Of a stretch of DNA of 64,000 nt, positions 11,141-24,559 are shown piece by piece. A model generated the notes under the pieces. That model ran no database searches, had not been told where the DNA came from, and saw only the letters and a list, made by a program, of their open reading frames with translations. Positions within the stretch are counted from its first letter, which is position 1. Every line of letters starts with the position of its first letter. A program made the position numbers and the translations under genes. Source of the stretch: Monosporascus cannonballus (Eukaryota > Ascomycota > Sordariomycetes > Xylariales); the NCBI GenBank assembly GCA_004154925.1, contig QJNS01000250.1, positions 47,671-111,670 of the forward strand. The letters run 5' to 3'.

Positions 11141-13258
11141 AATATTTCGATAATTAAAAAAAATTTACGTATAAAAACGGAAGGTTTCGTTAGAAAATTA
11201 CGAAAAAAATACGGAATTCGCCTAAACCGCGATAGCGGCGGTTTAACAAACCTAGAAAAAAATAACGAATAAACGTCGTCTTTCTGCCGAAAACGACGAA
11301 ATTAACGATAAAATCTAATTATTTTTTAAAAAATATCGCGATTTTTTGACCGTCGAAAAAGTTAAAATAATTCCAAGCCAGGTATTAGGTAATTGAAATA
11401 ATTAATTTTTACGTTATTAAATTAAATATACTTAAAAAGATTTATAACCGTTTTTATATTAATTTATTAAAACGTATAAACCGTAATCTTTTATTATCCT
11501 AAATTAACGCAAATATATAATTCTTTTTTATTATCTCTAAAAAAATAATAAACCGGAATTTAAAATCGAAAATATCTTTTAAATTCGAACCAAAAAAACA
11601 AGAAAATTTTTATACGCTAAATTTAAGTAAAATAATTAGGTTCCGTAAAACCGATTTAAAAGCTATTCGAGAAGTTCGTAAATACGGTAATTTTATAATA
11701 ATTCGAAAAGAATACGGTAATATAACTATAAATAACGGATCTCAAATTTAACGTATTACGCGAAAACGGACGGGTAAAAATCTAACCCAAAAATACCGGC
11801 CGGACGGCGCGTAAACGGTATAAGAAATTTAGGAAACTTATTTAAAAATAATCCCATATAATTTGCAAATAAACGTTAAAATAACGTTTTCGTTATTTGC
11901 AAATGAAATATATTAAAAAGAAATTAAAAATTATAAAACTAATATGCCGGTTATAAAACTATTTAATTATTTTACAGAATTTATAAATTTAATAATTTAT
12001 TTTACGAATTTATAACGTTACTATTATACGGGAATTACGTACTTAAAACGTATAATTATTCGGCTTTATTTGTATTAAATTTTAACAAAATTGGAACTTT
12101 TTTAACCGCTTAAATTATAATTACGAAATTTTCGAAAATATTAATAATATGATTATTAACGGCTACTAATTTAATTTATAATATTAATTAATAAACGATA
12201 TAAAAAAGACGCGGAAATATTACCAAAAAATTTATATAACAAAATTTATTATTTTTATATTTAATATGTTTTTTATTACGTTAAGCAAAAAGATCGGTAA
12301 AACTAATAATCTAATTTACGTATAAATAACGCAAAAACTAAGAATTAAGGGCGTAAATTTATTTCGGAACGAATAACGTACGAAAATTTAAAACGCGAAT
12401 ACAAAATTTCTGCACCCGCCTTTTTTTAGGTACGGATAACCGTTAAGCCAAGGTTAATAACAAAGAAGTAATATAGGAAATACGCAAAAAAAATAAATTT
12501 ATTAAAGTTTCGGTAATCATAATTAAAAGCAATTTCGTAAAATACGTTAACTGCTTAACGAAATTCGAGAATATTCGCAAATTATACAAAAATTACGTTA
12601 AAAATATACCAGCAAAAATAAAATAAATATTTATTTTAAAATATTTATAATTATAATTAACGTAAACCTAATAATATATTGCTTTTTTACTTACGATAAT
12701 AAATATTTTAGGAATAATAAATAAATAATGTATAAATACATTATATATTTCGTTAATTTAAATAAAACGTATCCAGGTTTTCGGCAAAACGAATTATATA
12801 AGTAAAACAAGGTATATTGCAAATACGGGAGGAATATTCGTCCAAGGCAACGCGAATACGTAACGTACAAAAAACTTTGGTAAATTCCGATTTATTAAAA
12901 GGGTCCGAAACCGTAAAAACTTTTTTTTTATGAAACATTTTCGCGGCATTATAACGTATTAATTAGTTTTTAAATCGTTACGAAATAACGCATAAAAACG
13001 TTATTATAAATATAAATAAAAATTAATTTACCGAAATAAGTTATTATTATAAAACGAAAAAATTAAAATAAAAAAAACGTAAACGCATTTTTATATGTAA
13101 ATTTATTTAATATAAAATTAATTTATAATTAATTATTTAAATTAAATTTAATTCGGAAATCGACAAATTTCCGAATTTCGGATTAATTAAAAGTTAAAAA
13201 TTAAGGTAATTATGAATTTTGTAATAAGTTAACCCTTTTTGGGAAAGGTAAGGAGTAA
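11140..13258 (+). other. 3' internal region of E2, unassigned
   Basis: About 2 kb between the integrase and the 3' LTR. Frames are stop-filled and no known domain was recognised. The minus-strand open frame at 12753-12938 has no protein-like features and is probably chance. The end carries a purine tract, GGGAAAGGTAAGGAG (13241-13255), just before the LTR, the expected primer site for plus-strand synthesis. Confidence 0.6.
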
Positions 13259-13447
13259 TATAATATAGCTATATAAAGCCTTATTATGGAGCACCGGATA
13301 AACACTGGTACCAAGCAGCATTAGCGCAGCGCCTTATATGCGAACACACATAACTATATTTTCAACTTTTCTTTCTTTTCTCTTTAGCTAAAAAATAAAT
13401 TCTCATTGGCAACTAATCGCAGACCGCTTAGATAAAGCCTTTTACAG
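13259..13447 (+). repeat. 3' LTR of E2
   Basis: Begins TATAATATAGC (TG changed to TA), ends CCTTTTACA and is followed by the target duplication GTTAA. It is less mutated than the 5' LTR in its centre, for example keeping GCAGCATTAGCGCAGCGCC. Confidence 0.85.
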
Positions 13448-16400
13448 TTAATATAATAAAGGTAATTTCCGTTATAGCTCCTAATAATATATTTCGAACA
13501 AATTTAAAAAACCTTATTTATCCGGTTAAAGAAATTAGATTTATTAATAATATGTTCGAAAAATAACTTGCTTTTAAAGAATAATTTGTTTCTTAAAAAT
13601 AACTTATTTTTAAGAAATAAACTTAAAGACGGGTAATAAAATCTTAGATTAAAAAACAGCCGGAATAAATACCAAAATAAAAATAATCTGTTTTCGAAAA
13701 ATAACTTTAAGAATAAATAATAAAAGTTTTAATCAAAATATAACCGAAACCAATACTAGAATAATTTGCGATAAAGCGAAATCGACGGCGTAATCCTGAT
13801 TAAAGCATTTTTGTATTAACCAAATAATATTCGATTATTTTAAGATATAAGATATTTTTTACGAAAAATACATATTATACGTAATTAATTGCAAATATTA
13901 GATATATATTATAAAATTATATTAATATAGCGAAAAGTTTGAAAAAAATAAGTACATTATGTTTTAATATTAATATGAATACATATTAATTAAAAAAATC
14001 TTAGAATTATTAAAAATTTATAAATTTAATAATATTAAGAAAGGCTTATTTACAAATAAAACTTTTTATTACGAAAAAATACGGTATTTATATAAATATT
14101 AAATATTAATAATATAATTTGAAATATTTTCCGTAATAATAACAGGTAAAATACAATTTACATTATAGCGAATTATGTCGGCCTTATAAATTATTAAATT
14201 ACCAAATTAATTTCGGACTTTTAATTAATTACGGCTTTTTTAATTTAACAAAAAAATTTAATAAATCGGGTATTATATAAACGGTATAAAAAAGGTTTAT
14301 AATTGTATAAATTAAGTTAATTAGCTAAGAATTATATATTATATAATGAATTTTTAAATATTATAAATTACGAAATTATACAAATAATAAATATATAAAT
14401 TATATATAAAAATATAACGAAAATTATTTATATATAATTCTCAAATATTCGGCATTATTATATAATCCGAATAAATTTCTTTTAAAAACTTTAAACGTAA
14501 ATATTACGCTTAAAACGAATAAGATCTTAAAATCCGAAAACGTAAAAGGAATTATTAATATACAGATTATAATAACGCGCGAAATAGGGCAAACGAAAGG
14601 AAAAAATCTTAAAAAATACTTGAAAATATTAATTGGTAAATTAATTATAAACGAGATATATGAATTAATTCGAAATTATGTGTTATATGTAATTATAAGT
14701 AATAAGATATTTTTATATAATCTTACGAAAAATAAAATATTTAAATAGAATATAATTAATGAAAATTACGTAAATATTAAACTTAATTATTTATATTAAT
14801 TTCGTTAATAATTGTGCCACATATTGTATTATGAAATATTATTTTTCCATTTACGATTTTATTACCAAAAATAAATAAATTAGATAAATATAATAATTAA
14901 GTAATTATAATAATATATAAAACGATCCCGAAATTATTTAATTAAGATTACGTAAATAATAAAATTATATTAACGGCTTATTTTCGTTCGATAAATCTTT
15001 AGTTTATTTATTTGATAACGATAGAAATAATAATAAGCCGCTTTAATTAAAATTATTAATTAAATTAGCGAGAATCTATATCATAAAATTATAATTTTTT
15101 TTTGTATATAACATATTACGGTTGTTCGAAACCAAATTATCTCTAATAAATTCAGTATTCAAAACGTTTCGAATAATTACGTTAAAATTATTTACAAATT
15201 AATTTTCGTCTTTTGTCGTATTTAGCCAATTAAGTCTATTTACGTCGTTAACAATAAATACAGTATTATTAAAATTAATAAACTTAATTTTCATAATTTT
15301 ATAACTTACGGCTAAAATATTTTCGAATTTCTAGCTATCCTTTTTAATCCGAAACGGATATCCTTTAATAAGTCAGAAATTTCGAAATGAAAAATAAACG
15401 CGTTCGACGATTTCGTTACGCAAATCCCAAATAACGTAACGTTTATTTCGCAAAAAAAATATAATAAGTATAAAATTTGCATTATAAAGATAGACGGTAT
15501 TTAATTAAAAACGAATTTTTAAAAAATAGTATTAACATTATATATATTGTTTTTTCGATCAGCGAAATTCGCTAGCAAACTACAAATTATAATATTCGCC
15601 TTTTTATTTAAATACTTTTTACGTTTTTTCTCTAAATTGTATTGAAACTAAATTTAATATTGAGATCAAATTAATAAGTATTTAATTCGATATTATAAAA
15701 TATAATATCTAATTAAAATAAAATATTGTTTATTATAATTAAATTAACCGGCTTTATAAAAAAAATAATAATATTAATATTAGTTATTCAATATAATTAA
15801 TATTATTATATTATGTAATATAAGAAAAATATAAATAAACTTAGATTTTTTTTAAAAAAAACGGTAATACTTTCGAAATGTTTTATCGATAAAAATAATA
15901 TTAATTAACCGTTGATTATTATTTTCAATAAGGTTAAAAAAGCTATCGCCTTATAAAATATCGGCCAGATTAAAAGTATTTCGGCCCCGTAATTATCCGA
16001 TAAAAAAACTTATTTAATTCGTTTTAATTAAAATTATACCGTTTAAAAAATTATATAAATAAATTATACTTCTAAATTAAAAAATAAAATATTTACGAAT
16101 TATTTGTTAAATTATTTATGTTATTAAATAACGTATTATTAATAAATAATAATGGAAAAACTTTGTCCGAAAAATTCTTATTTATTAATATATTTTAATT
16201 AAAACCCAGTAATATTTTCTTTATTTATCTGGCGTAATTAAAATACTTAAAAATTACTTTATGCGCAATAGATTTAAATTCGGTAACAGTTAATCAAAAA
16301 TATATATATTTTATAAATTCGGTAAATTCGGTTTTCGAAAAAGAATTTTCGAATAAGGTATTCCGAAAAATTTTATATATGTTAAATATTTTTATTACAA

Positions 16401-18120
16401 GTGAATTGTATTAAATACGTAATTTTTACAAAAATAACGCAAATATATAAATATTATGCATATAAAGAATAAAAGGTTTAAAAAAATAAACTTTGGATAA
16501 TTTTTAATATAATTATATTATTTTATTTAAAAACTAATAATCCGTTTTTAAAGTTATTTATATATTATACGTTTTCGTTATATTGTCGAGCCAATAAATA
16601 TGTATAAATATAAATAGAAATTTTATTTATATATAAAATAAAGCAGGAATAAAAAACCGCTATCGTATCTTATCGTATAAATCGGCTGCTTCGGCTTAAT
16701 TAACCTATATTTTCTAAATATATCTAATTATTTTCTGATTTTTAAAAATACAATAAAAATATTTCGAAAACCGATAAATTTTTTTTTAAATTTATATATC
16801 CCTTAAAAAACCTTTCGATAAACGTTATAAGTATTATTGATAATATCTTTATTTTCATTAATTATATTTAACGAAATCGAATAATAATTATTATACAATA
16901 AACGTTTTAATTTAGGAAAACCGAAAAGCTTTTATTTATTACGTTTATAAAATATATTAATAAATTTTAGAAATAAAATCTCGATAATATTAATTACAAA
17001 TTAATAAAAAAATATTAAGCTGTACCACATATTATTATAACGTTTTATAAAACTATTTTATTTTATAATATTAATTAAGTAAAAATATAAATTATTTTAA
17101 TTTTTTTAAAAAATATAATTATAATGACGGATAAAAATAATAATAATATTTTCTATAGCGGTATTATATTAAAACGTTATATAACGAATATAATTTTAAA
17201 TATTAAAATTATCTTACCAAAGTATAATATCGTTTGATTATACCTAGTTATAAAACGTAACTTATTTAAATTAAATTATATTTTTATTTAATATATAATA
17301 ATTTTCTTAAAAATTTAGCCCTTTTTAATATATTGATATTATCTTGTAATTAACCCGAAAATAATAAAAACCTGCTTAATAAATAAGGTAGGTACTTACC
17401 GTTAATTTTGGAAATTATTTTAATTAAAATAATTAAAATTATAAAAAAAATATAAAAATATCCGGATCGTTATTATTATAAAACCGTTTTATTTTCCGCT
17501 TTGTATTATATAATTATCATTTCTTCCTTAAGTATATAATTATTTGATTTAAAAGTTTAAATTAATTAAAAATAAACGTCTTTATAAAACATTAATTTTT
17601 GTTTAAAATACAATAAATTATTTTAATTTCGAAAAATATTTTTTTCTATAAGCGGCAAAATCTAGGCCTTTTTATAAAAGCTGTAAATTTCCCATATAAT
17701 ATATTATAATATTTACGGATAATAAGGTTTTAATTAATAAAAATTATAAATGTTTATTAATCTTCATATATTATTAATTTATTACGTAAGAATTTTTTAA
17801 TACGTTAATTAAACGTTTAATTTTAACGATTAAATTAGTTTTTCGGCTATTGTCGTATAGAATTTAGCTATAAATAAAATTTTCGAATCTTATATCCGTC
17901 CGTTATTTTTGCCAGAATGCTAAGGTACGTATACGTATATCTTATTTTTTTAAGTTCGCGCAATAAAACTAGAAAAATTCCGATTTATTGTATTTTAAAA
18001 AAAGAATATTAACGTAACGAAACAAGGCTGTAATTACTAAATACGTTAAAGTTTAAAAATAATAAATAGATTTTAATTAAAACTATGATAATATTAATAA
18101 TAAGTTATAATTAACGTAAT

Positions 18121-18142
18121 TATATATATATATATATATATA
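18121..18142. repeat. (TA)n microsatellite in copy A
   Basis: An uninterrupted TA run inside the 10-kb element. Copy B has a shorter run at the matching place (near 47604), so the length varies between copies. Confidence 0.7.
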
Positions 18143-18231
18143 ACTACAAAAACGTATTATTATTAAGTTATTATAATTTTTTTTTCAAAAAACAAATTTA
18201 TAAAACGGAACCCTTTTTCGCATAATTACAA

Positions 18232-18349
18232 CTTAAGCCTCGCTAGCTCGTTACGGGGATTTGGGATTTGATTGGTTAATATTTAGCGTTATGGAGCGGT
18301 ACTTAAGTGACTTTGAAGAAATTGGGAAAACAAGCCAGGGAGGCCTGAG
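18232..18349 (+). repeat. Right-end block of copy A with 21-bp inverted repeat
   Basis: Arms 18232-18252 (CTTAAGCCTCGCTAGCTCG...) and 18329-18349 (...AGCCAGGGAGGCCTGAG) are inverted copies about 76 bp apart. The whole block and its sequel GCTAGCTGAG recur at the right ends of copies B and C, after which the three sequences diverge. So this is the element terminus or lies next to it. Confidence 0.75.
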
Positions 18350-18359
18350 CTAGCTGAGA

Positions 18360-19089
18360 TAACTCGGCCAGTGGTCTCGCGTAGGTTTGCAATAGGTGCT
18401 CAATGGTACCCACCCGTACGTGGTCTTGGCATTTTTTTCAAAAATACCTATGATTACCTATTTACAAACTAATCATCTACGGCTACCCATTAGCTAAAAA
18501 TCATAATAACGTTAAAATATAACGAATTAAAAATCGTATTTATTTTAAAAATAAACATAATTATATAAAAAAATGGATATTAATTTATTATATTTTATTA
18601 ACTTAATAAATATGCGTTTAAAATATATATTAATATTAAGGCTAACGTTTTTTTGTGTTTAAGATATTTGTAAAACCGGCTTTTTTATTACTTTAGTATG
18701 ACGGCTAGGCGGTTTAACCAATTATTAAACCTTAGTCGTACGGGTTTATGCTAGCAGAAATATCGTAGAAAACTGAACAATAAATATAGTAACGTATTAC
18801 GTCTCGTAATTTCAAGGGTGCCTTGGGTAACGATGGTATATTGCAAGCTGAAGTTATCTAAATTATGGAAATAATAAGCGTATATATCTTCCTTTTGGCT
18901 CAAGGTGCTTAAGCGGCTTAAACCCTTAAGCTCATTAAGCCCTTTGAGCTCCTTTGTCGGCTCAAAAGGCTCAAGGTGCTTGGCATCTTAAGACCTTTGA
19001 GCTGGTCACGTAATATCTTGGCGGTGGTCGGGGTTTATCTTTCTCGAGGGCCCGACCGTTCGCAAGGAAGCCAAGGCCGTTAGGTCATA
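18360..19089. other. Mosaic of GC-normal islands right of copy A
   Basis: Unique-looking sequence with little RIP at 18360-18485 and 18640-19089, separated by AT-rich DNA. It holds a direct repeat GGCTCAAGGTGCTT (18897 and 18968), several AGCTC/GAGCT-rich short inverted words, and a two-part stem: CTTGGC 19017-19022 with GCCAAG 19070-19075, and GGTCGGG 19026-19032 with CCCGACC 19051-19057. The span from about 18701 (TATGACGGCTAGG) to the run ending GGTCATAACA near 19091 could be a solo LTR, but no partner or target duplication supports this. No coding frame. Confidence 0.5.
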
Positions 19090-20310
19090 ACATTTAGTTA
19101 ACTTGAAAAATATGTTTGAATTTGAGTTATATTTTTCAAACTAAGTCAAATGTATAGAAAGTTAATACACAATATAATTTACACACTAAATACTATATTT
19201 GATATCTTTAAACACGATAACTAATATACAGTATTTATAATTAAAATAATCTATATTTTAATTTTGTAAAATCTCCTTTTAAAACGTTACTTTTATTAAT
19301 TAATTTTTTAATAATTCGTTGTTTACTTTTTTTAAAAAAACTATTTATATATACTTTATAATATTAAGAAATTAAATTCTAGAACGTTTTAACAAATTAA
19401 TATAGCTTTAATTAAAATTATATAAAATATTTTTATTTAATATCTTAATACTTTATAAAACCTATATATTATAATAAAATTAACAAATATATCAATATCG
19501 ATATTATAATGTACTACAAATATTATTTAGTTATAGTATTAATTTATTTATTATTTTTAAACCTTATTATAGTTAGTTAATACAAGGCTAACTGTTAAAT
19601 ATTAAAATATAATATATAAGAATTTACTTTAGTGTAATCAAGTCTTATTTTAGCGTTTAAAACCAAATTTACAGCATAATTACGATTAAGTTTTAAAATA
19701 AAATGTAATTTTTAATATTATATTAAGTTAAGTTAAATAATTAGAAAAATAATCAAATTATTAAAATAAGAACTAAAACTAATATTTCATTTTTTTCGTT
19801 TATTTTATACAGTTTTATTTAAATTTTAAAAATGCTTTAAATTATGAATTAAATTAATTAACAAGCATTAATTTATTAAATATATTAAGAACTATACTTC
19901 AAATTATATTATCGATAAGCATTTTATCTGGAAGGGCTTTATAGTTACCAAAATAATTATTATTCGTACGGCTACGAAATTATTAAACAATTTTTATTAT
20001 AAAATTATTTTTAAAAAGTTTATAAATAAAGATCATATATATTAATTCTGTTATTATAGCTATAAAGGCATTTAAAATGTAATTAATTTTAATCTTTTTA
20101 TAATTATAATATAATAACGATACTTTTAATAATTAAAAAAATTATTAAATATATTTTTATATAAAATATATAAAAGAAATTCGACATATTATAATACAAC
20201 TAGTAATTATATTATCGCAGTTATAAAAGCATTAAAATTGCGTACATATTAATATTAAATTTAATCGTATCGGCTTTTATATTAAGTTAAAAATTTCAAA
20301 ATATTCTATT
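19090..20310. other. AT-rich stretch before the copia element
   Basis: Opens with an imperfect palindrome (arms 19090-19113 and 19129-19153, both ACATTT...GAAAAATAT when one is complemented). The remainder is AT-rich, almost without CpG, with no frame, no RNA gene and no clear match to the other repeats. Confidence 0.5.
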
Positions 20311-20315
20311 AATAT

Positions 20316-20522
20316 TGTCGGCAGTTAGATGCTTTAGATACCCACGGCTGGCGCTTTGAAGCAGTGCTCTGCAGCCTGAGACAGCGTTTGTCCAGGGACC
20401 ACCGTTTGTACAAACAGGACGTATATATAAGGGCGGTACGCCCCAGACTTCTTTAATCTTTTCTAACATAAATTATCCAGCTATTATTAATTTTTTGCAT
20501 TTAATTATTATAACTGTTAACA
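20316..20522 (+). repeat. 5' LTR of the copia element
   Basis: 207 bp, TGTCGGCAGTTAG...AACTGTTAACA, a TGT(C/T)...(A/G)ACA terminus with the partly inverted ends TGTCGGCAGTTA and TAACTGTTAACA. It contains GTATATATAAGGGCGG, a TATA-like core, and the unmutated block TCCAGGGACCACCGTTTG shared with the 3' LTR. Confidence 0.92.
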
Positions 20523-20559
20523 TAATAACATTTTCTGGTTTTTAGCAACCGTAATACGT

Positions 20560-22300
20560 TAAATAAAATGGTTATTTGCAAATTAAGTTAATAAAAAGAA
20601 CGCGAAATTTAAAAGAAAGTCGTTTAACTAATAATTCGAAAAAATTAAGTAATAATTAACGATAACGAATAAAACCCTTATTGCATAAAGTAACGTACCC
20701 GACCTTTTTCTTTCCCCTTAACGAAAAGCTTCCGGCAATTAAGAGGAATAATATTTTAATAAAAATAAAATAAAGGAACAAACCGTATATTAAATATAGC
20801 AGCAGGAAAAAAACCTGCTTTCGGAGCGTTTTTAAAAGAAAACGTCTTATTACCTTAGTTGTAGCAGTAACTAAAAAAACGATATAAAACTCTTATCTAA
20901 AGATAACAGCTCGAAAACGACTTAAATAAGTTTTATACGTTTTTCGGTATTAATATTAGTAAGATTAAATAGGATATTAAAGTACGAAAAAATACCTATT
21001 AATGTATTAAGAATAAAATAAAGAAATTAAGGCTTTAAAACGCGAAAAATATTGATATTATAAAATAAATAAATAACGTTATAGAATAATTATTAGATAT
21101 GCCTTAGTTCGAAGGCAGCTCTCAGTTATAGGGAACCGAAATACCATTATTTCAGTATCGATCGAAAAAATCGTAAAGCTTAAAAGGTTTACGAAAAGCG
21201 CTATAAAGCGTTAAGCCCATTAAGCTAGGCAGCTTAAAAAAGTACTTATCGTAATGAAAAGCAATATGGAAAAAATTAACTCCTTAAAAAAAGGCGAAAC
21301 GTAACCGAGGAAATGTTTTATTAAAAAGTTAAACGCCCCGAAAAAAACGAAAAGCGTTAAAAAGAAGTTACCTAAAAATAAAGGTATAATACGTAATAAC
21401 CCCGATAATTCAAATAACTTATTATTATTTTTTTCGGATTCGTTTAAGGGCTATTCGAAATAACGAAAACGTTATAACGGTTTCCCTAACAGCTTAAATA
21501 ACTTTAACGAATTAAGTATTACCTTAAAGGATAAAAAAAATTCTAAAAGGTTTAATAACGGAAATAAAACGAAACTGTATTAAAAACGTTTCGATTTTAC
21601 CATAAATAAAGAAAACCATCTATTAAACTTAGCCAATTAGAAGTTTTAAAATAACGTCCTTATTTTATCCCTTAAAAAATTAATTACGAAAACGGAATAA
21701 AACTGAAGTAATTAAATTAATTACGCCTTATAAAAGCCATTGTTAAGATTTGCAAAAGGGCGCTTTTAAAGTTAATTATAAGTATTAAGAAAAAATACGA
21801 AAATATTAAGGACTCTTAGGAAAACCTACGCCGCCATAAATAAGGCTAAGCAAAGATCCTTTTAGAAAAAGCTTAATAAAATTATTTACGATAAAAAAGA
21901 CCTAATGCAATTTATTATTAAATTCTAGAAGTTTTTCCGGGAGGTAAAAAGCCATAATATATAACTTAGACCGGAAACATAAATCATTATATTCCTTATT
22001 GTTATAAAAGACCGAGTCGATAGCTGGTGCAAAACCATTTATTCGGTTCTAAAACAAACGGATTATTCTTTTTAGCAATTAATTAACGATTTTAATAATA
22101 AATTTAATAACCGTACTGACAACAACAACAAAAAAAAACAAAAAAGCCCATAACGCCTAAAGGGGTTAAGAGCAAAAGTAACAATAATTCTAAAGATAAA
22201 AAGCCCGCATAAAACAAAAATGGAAAGCCCCTTTGCTTTAATTATGAAAAATACGGCCATATGGTAAAAAACTGCTTTGAACCGCAAAAAGAGTAAAAAA
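20560..22300 (+). pseudogene. Gag of the copia element with CCHC zinc knuckle
   Basis: Stop-filled frames rich in Lys, Asn and Glu, ending in a CCHC knuckle at 22234-22275 reading CFNYEKYGHMVKNC. The second Cys is Tyr (TGT to TAT); the first Cys, the His and the last Cys remain, with C-X2-C-X4-H-X4-C spacing. The exact start is not clear. The minus-strand open frame 22072-22335 lies over the same bases and is its shadow. Confidence 0.75.
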
Positions 22301-22689
22301 ATAGCAAGGAGAAAAAAACGCGTAAATAATATCAAAATAATAATAACGGCCGGAATAACAGTAATAACAATTTTCGTAATATCCGTAAGAGCGGTTAAAG
22401 CGAAAAATAATTTATCTTTAAAGGTTTTAAAAACCTATACCGGTTAAACAGAAAAACCTTTAATGCTTACGTTAAAAAACAGTAATTTTAAGATTTTATA
22501 TAATAATACGACGAGATGATATAGTAAGAAGCTTAAGGGGTTATAATGGGTAAAAGTCCTAAGCTATAGGCAACCGAAGGCCTTAAGCTTTAAGCGATTA
22601 AACGCGTTAAATTCCAGGTGGTTAACTGTCTTAAAGTAATTAAAGCAATAATTATAAGTAACGCTATATTTCTATACGTACTTTTTTAT

Positions 22690-23010
22690 AGAAAATAACG
22701 AGATAAATTATGTTGAGATTCGAAAATAAACGTTAATATTACGAATAATATCGACAACTTTAAGAAAAACATTATGTTAAATATTAAGTCCAAAGGAATT
22801 CAAATTATGATAAAAAGCGGACCAATAATTGCTACCTTTATCGATATTATTAAGTGGTCTTTAAAAAGTCCTAATGGAAAAAATAAAGAAATTATAATAA
22901 AATATACGTTACATATTAAGAACTTTCTATTAAAGATATTTTTCGAAAAAATATTTTATAAACAAAAAGGTTACCTAAATTATAACGCCTTAATTAATCC
23001 TAATAAAACC
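22690..23010 (+). pseudogene. Protease of the copia element (partly open)
   Basis: A NITNNIDNFKKN-type stretch fits the region after the D-T/S-GA active site of copia proteases, but the active-site codons are degraded. It continues as the open run 22774-23013 (MLNIKSKGIQIM...GYLNYNALINPN), which stays protein-like and is the longest sense-strand open piece of this element. Confidence 0.65.
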
Positions 23011-23219
23011 TAATTAATTATAATTAACGTCCTTTAAAAAGATTTATCTTATAGCTTTATAGAAAGTTAAAGCTTATCGTTAAGGTTTTAATAATAAACG
23101 AAAACGATTAATAAAAATACGCGATAAAAAGGTATTCAATAAGAAAAATAACGGTAACCTAATTAGTAACCTAAGGAAAGCCCTTATGGAAATCTTTAAG
23201 GACGAAAAGATTTTTATAA

Positions 23220-24300
23220 CGGACGAAATCATACAAAAAATTATTTTTTGGTACTGCCGCCTTTGTTAACTTAACATTGAACAACTGATTTGGATTATTA
23301 AAAGGTTTACGGGGATAAATTTAGATCTTAAGGATATAAAAATTATCTTTTATATAATTTGTAACGAAACGAAAATACGGAAAATTCCGTTTATAAATCC
23401 TTAAAAACGAAAGTAATATATAAAGAAAATTATTTAGTATAACGTAAATTTAATAAAGCCCGTTAGTATTAAAAATAATAATTATTTTGGACTTATTATA
23501 AATACTTTATTACGTTATAAAAAGTAGTATTTATTTAAAATTAAGGACAAAATAAAATAAGATTTATATATATATATTACGAAAATAATTAAACCTTTAA
23601 AGGCATTAAGTTAAAAAAAATATAAATTTTGCGGCTTAACGGCGGCAGAAAATTTGGCATAATAGTTATCGAAAATCTTTACGTTATAAAGGGTATTAGG
23701 TTAGTAATTTTCAATTTACATAACTAATATTAAAATAAAGTCGTAAAACGTAATATTTCATTTTTTTAAGACGAAACGCGTACGATTTCCGTATAAATAA
23801 CAATATTTACATATTTTTAAGAGTTTATAATAAAAATTATAACCCATATAATTAATAAAATAAAATAATTAAATATAAAAGATATAATATTTATCGAATG
23901 TTTTAAAAACATATATAATTTTAAATCGAAACGGTTATATAAGCCGGATAATAATTATTTTCGCATTTTTAATAATACATATATAGTTTTAATCGATACG
24001 TATTATAAGATTAAATTAACAAAGTTAATAATCCGAGAAATAAGAAAATATTATTAAGATATTAAAAAATATATAATTATAAGGTTTAATTATTAAAAAA
24101 CGGCAAATTATTTATAATACCATATATTATTATTTATAAGGATTGAAAAAAGCCAAAATAACCTTTTAATTTAAAAAATATTATTCGGTTACTTTCGTTA
24201 GCCGTATAAAAACATTTGAAATACTGTTAAAAATAAGAAATTAAAATAAAAAATAAGAATAATAATGTTATTTTAAAGGATAATACAAATTAGGAAACGA
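23220..24300 (+). pseudogene. GAG-pre-integrase and integrase of the copia element
   Basis: At about 23250-23340 the frame reads FWYCRLC-stop-LNIEQLIW, a mutated WH-RLGHLN, the GAG-pre-integrase signature with one metal-binding His changed. Further on RRKFG and a run around 23680-23790 ending FF-DETRTISV match the DGG-EF...NG-AER-----E--R core of copia integrase, with the N-G-E residues partly lost. Confidence 0.75.
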
Positions 24301-24559
24301 AATATATAAAGTTTAAAAAGGGGCGTTTAAAAAAGATAGTTTTTAATTTGTATATTTTAGAAGCCCTAAGTAAAGCCCGGAACTTTTACGCGAATTAAAA
24401 TTAATTTTAACTTAAAAAAATAACGAAAAAAGTAATTATAAAATATATACCTTTTATTTCAACCTTAGTAACGACTTTAATAACGAACTTTATAAACTGT
24501 TTATAATAAATAACGGTTTAAGCTTAAAAGAAATTATAAAGAGCCCAGAACGAAAAATA

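Larger units (their letters stand above)
6559..13447 (+). mobile_element. Complete Ty3/gypsy element E2 nested in copy A, RIP-inactivated
   Basis: A 6.9-kb LTR retrotransposon flanked by a perfect 5-bp target duplication GTTAA (6554-6558 and 13448-13452). Between LTRs of about 181 and 189 bp lie, in order, gag with a zinc knuckle, protease, reverse transcriptase, RNase H and integrase, the Ty3/gypsy order. The host sequence (copy A) continues across the insertion: copy B at about 43.07 kb shows the empty site. All frames are broken, chiefly by Trp-to-stop changes on the plus strand. About 2 kb between the integrase and the 3' LTR could not be assigned. Confidence 0.9.
13448..18359 (+). mobile_element. 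Unclassified 10-kb element, copy A, right segment
   Basis: Continuation of copy A after E2. It aligns by eye with copy B (about 43.08-45.42 and 45.84-47.83 kb) and inverted with copy C (about 54.0 down to 49.3 kb). Clear anchors: the block around 13840-14010 versus 43330-43480; 16110-16160 versus the solo-LTR insertion site in copy B; and the right-end block 18232-18349. Frames on either strand carry many stops. One minus-strand frame near 15100-15660 has an island (RNKRYVIWDLRNEIVERVYF) that recurs in copy C, so a real protein was once encoded. Its family was not recognised. Confidence 0.75.

Noticed and set aside
18701..19091. Solo LTR
   Set aside because: Plausible end words, but no target duplication, no second copy and no clean TG...CA symmetry.
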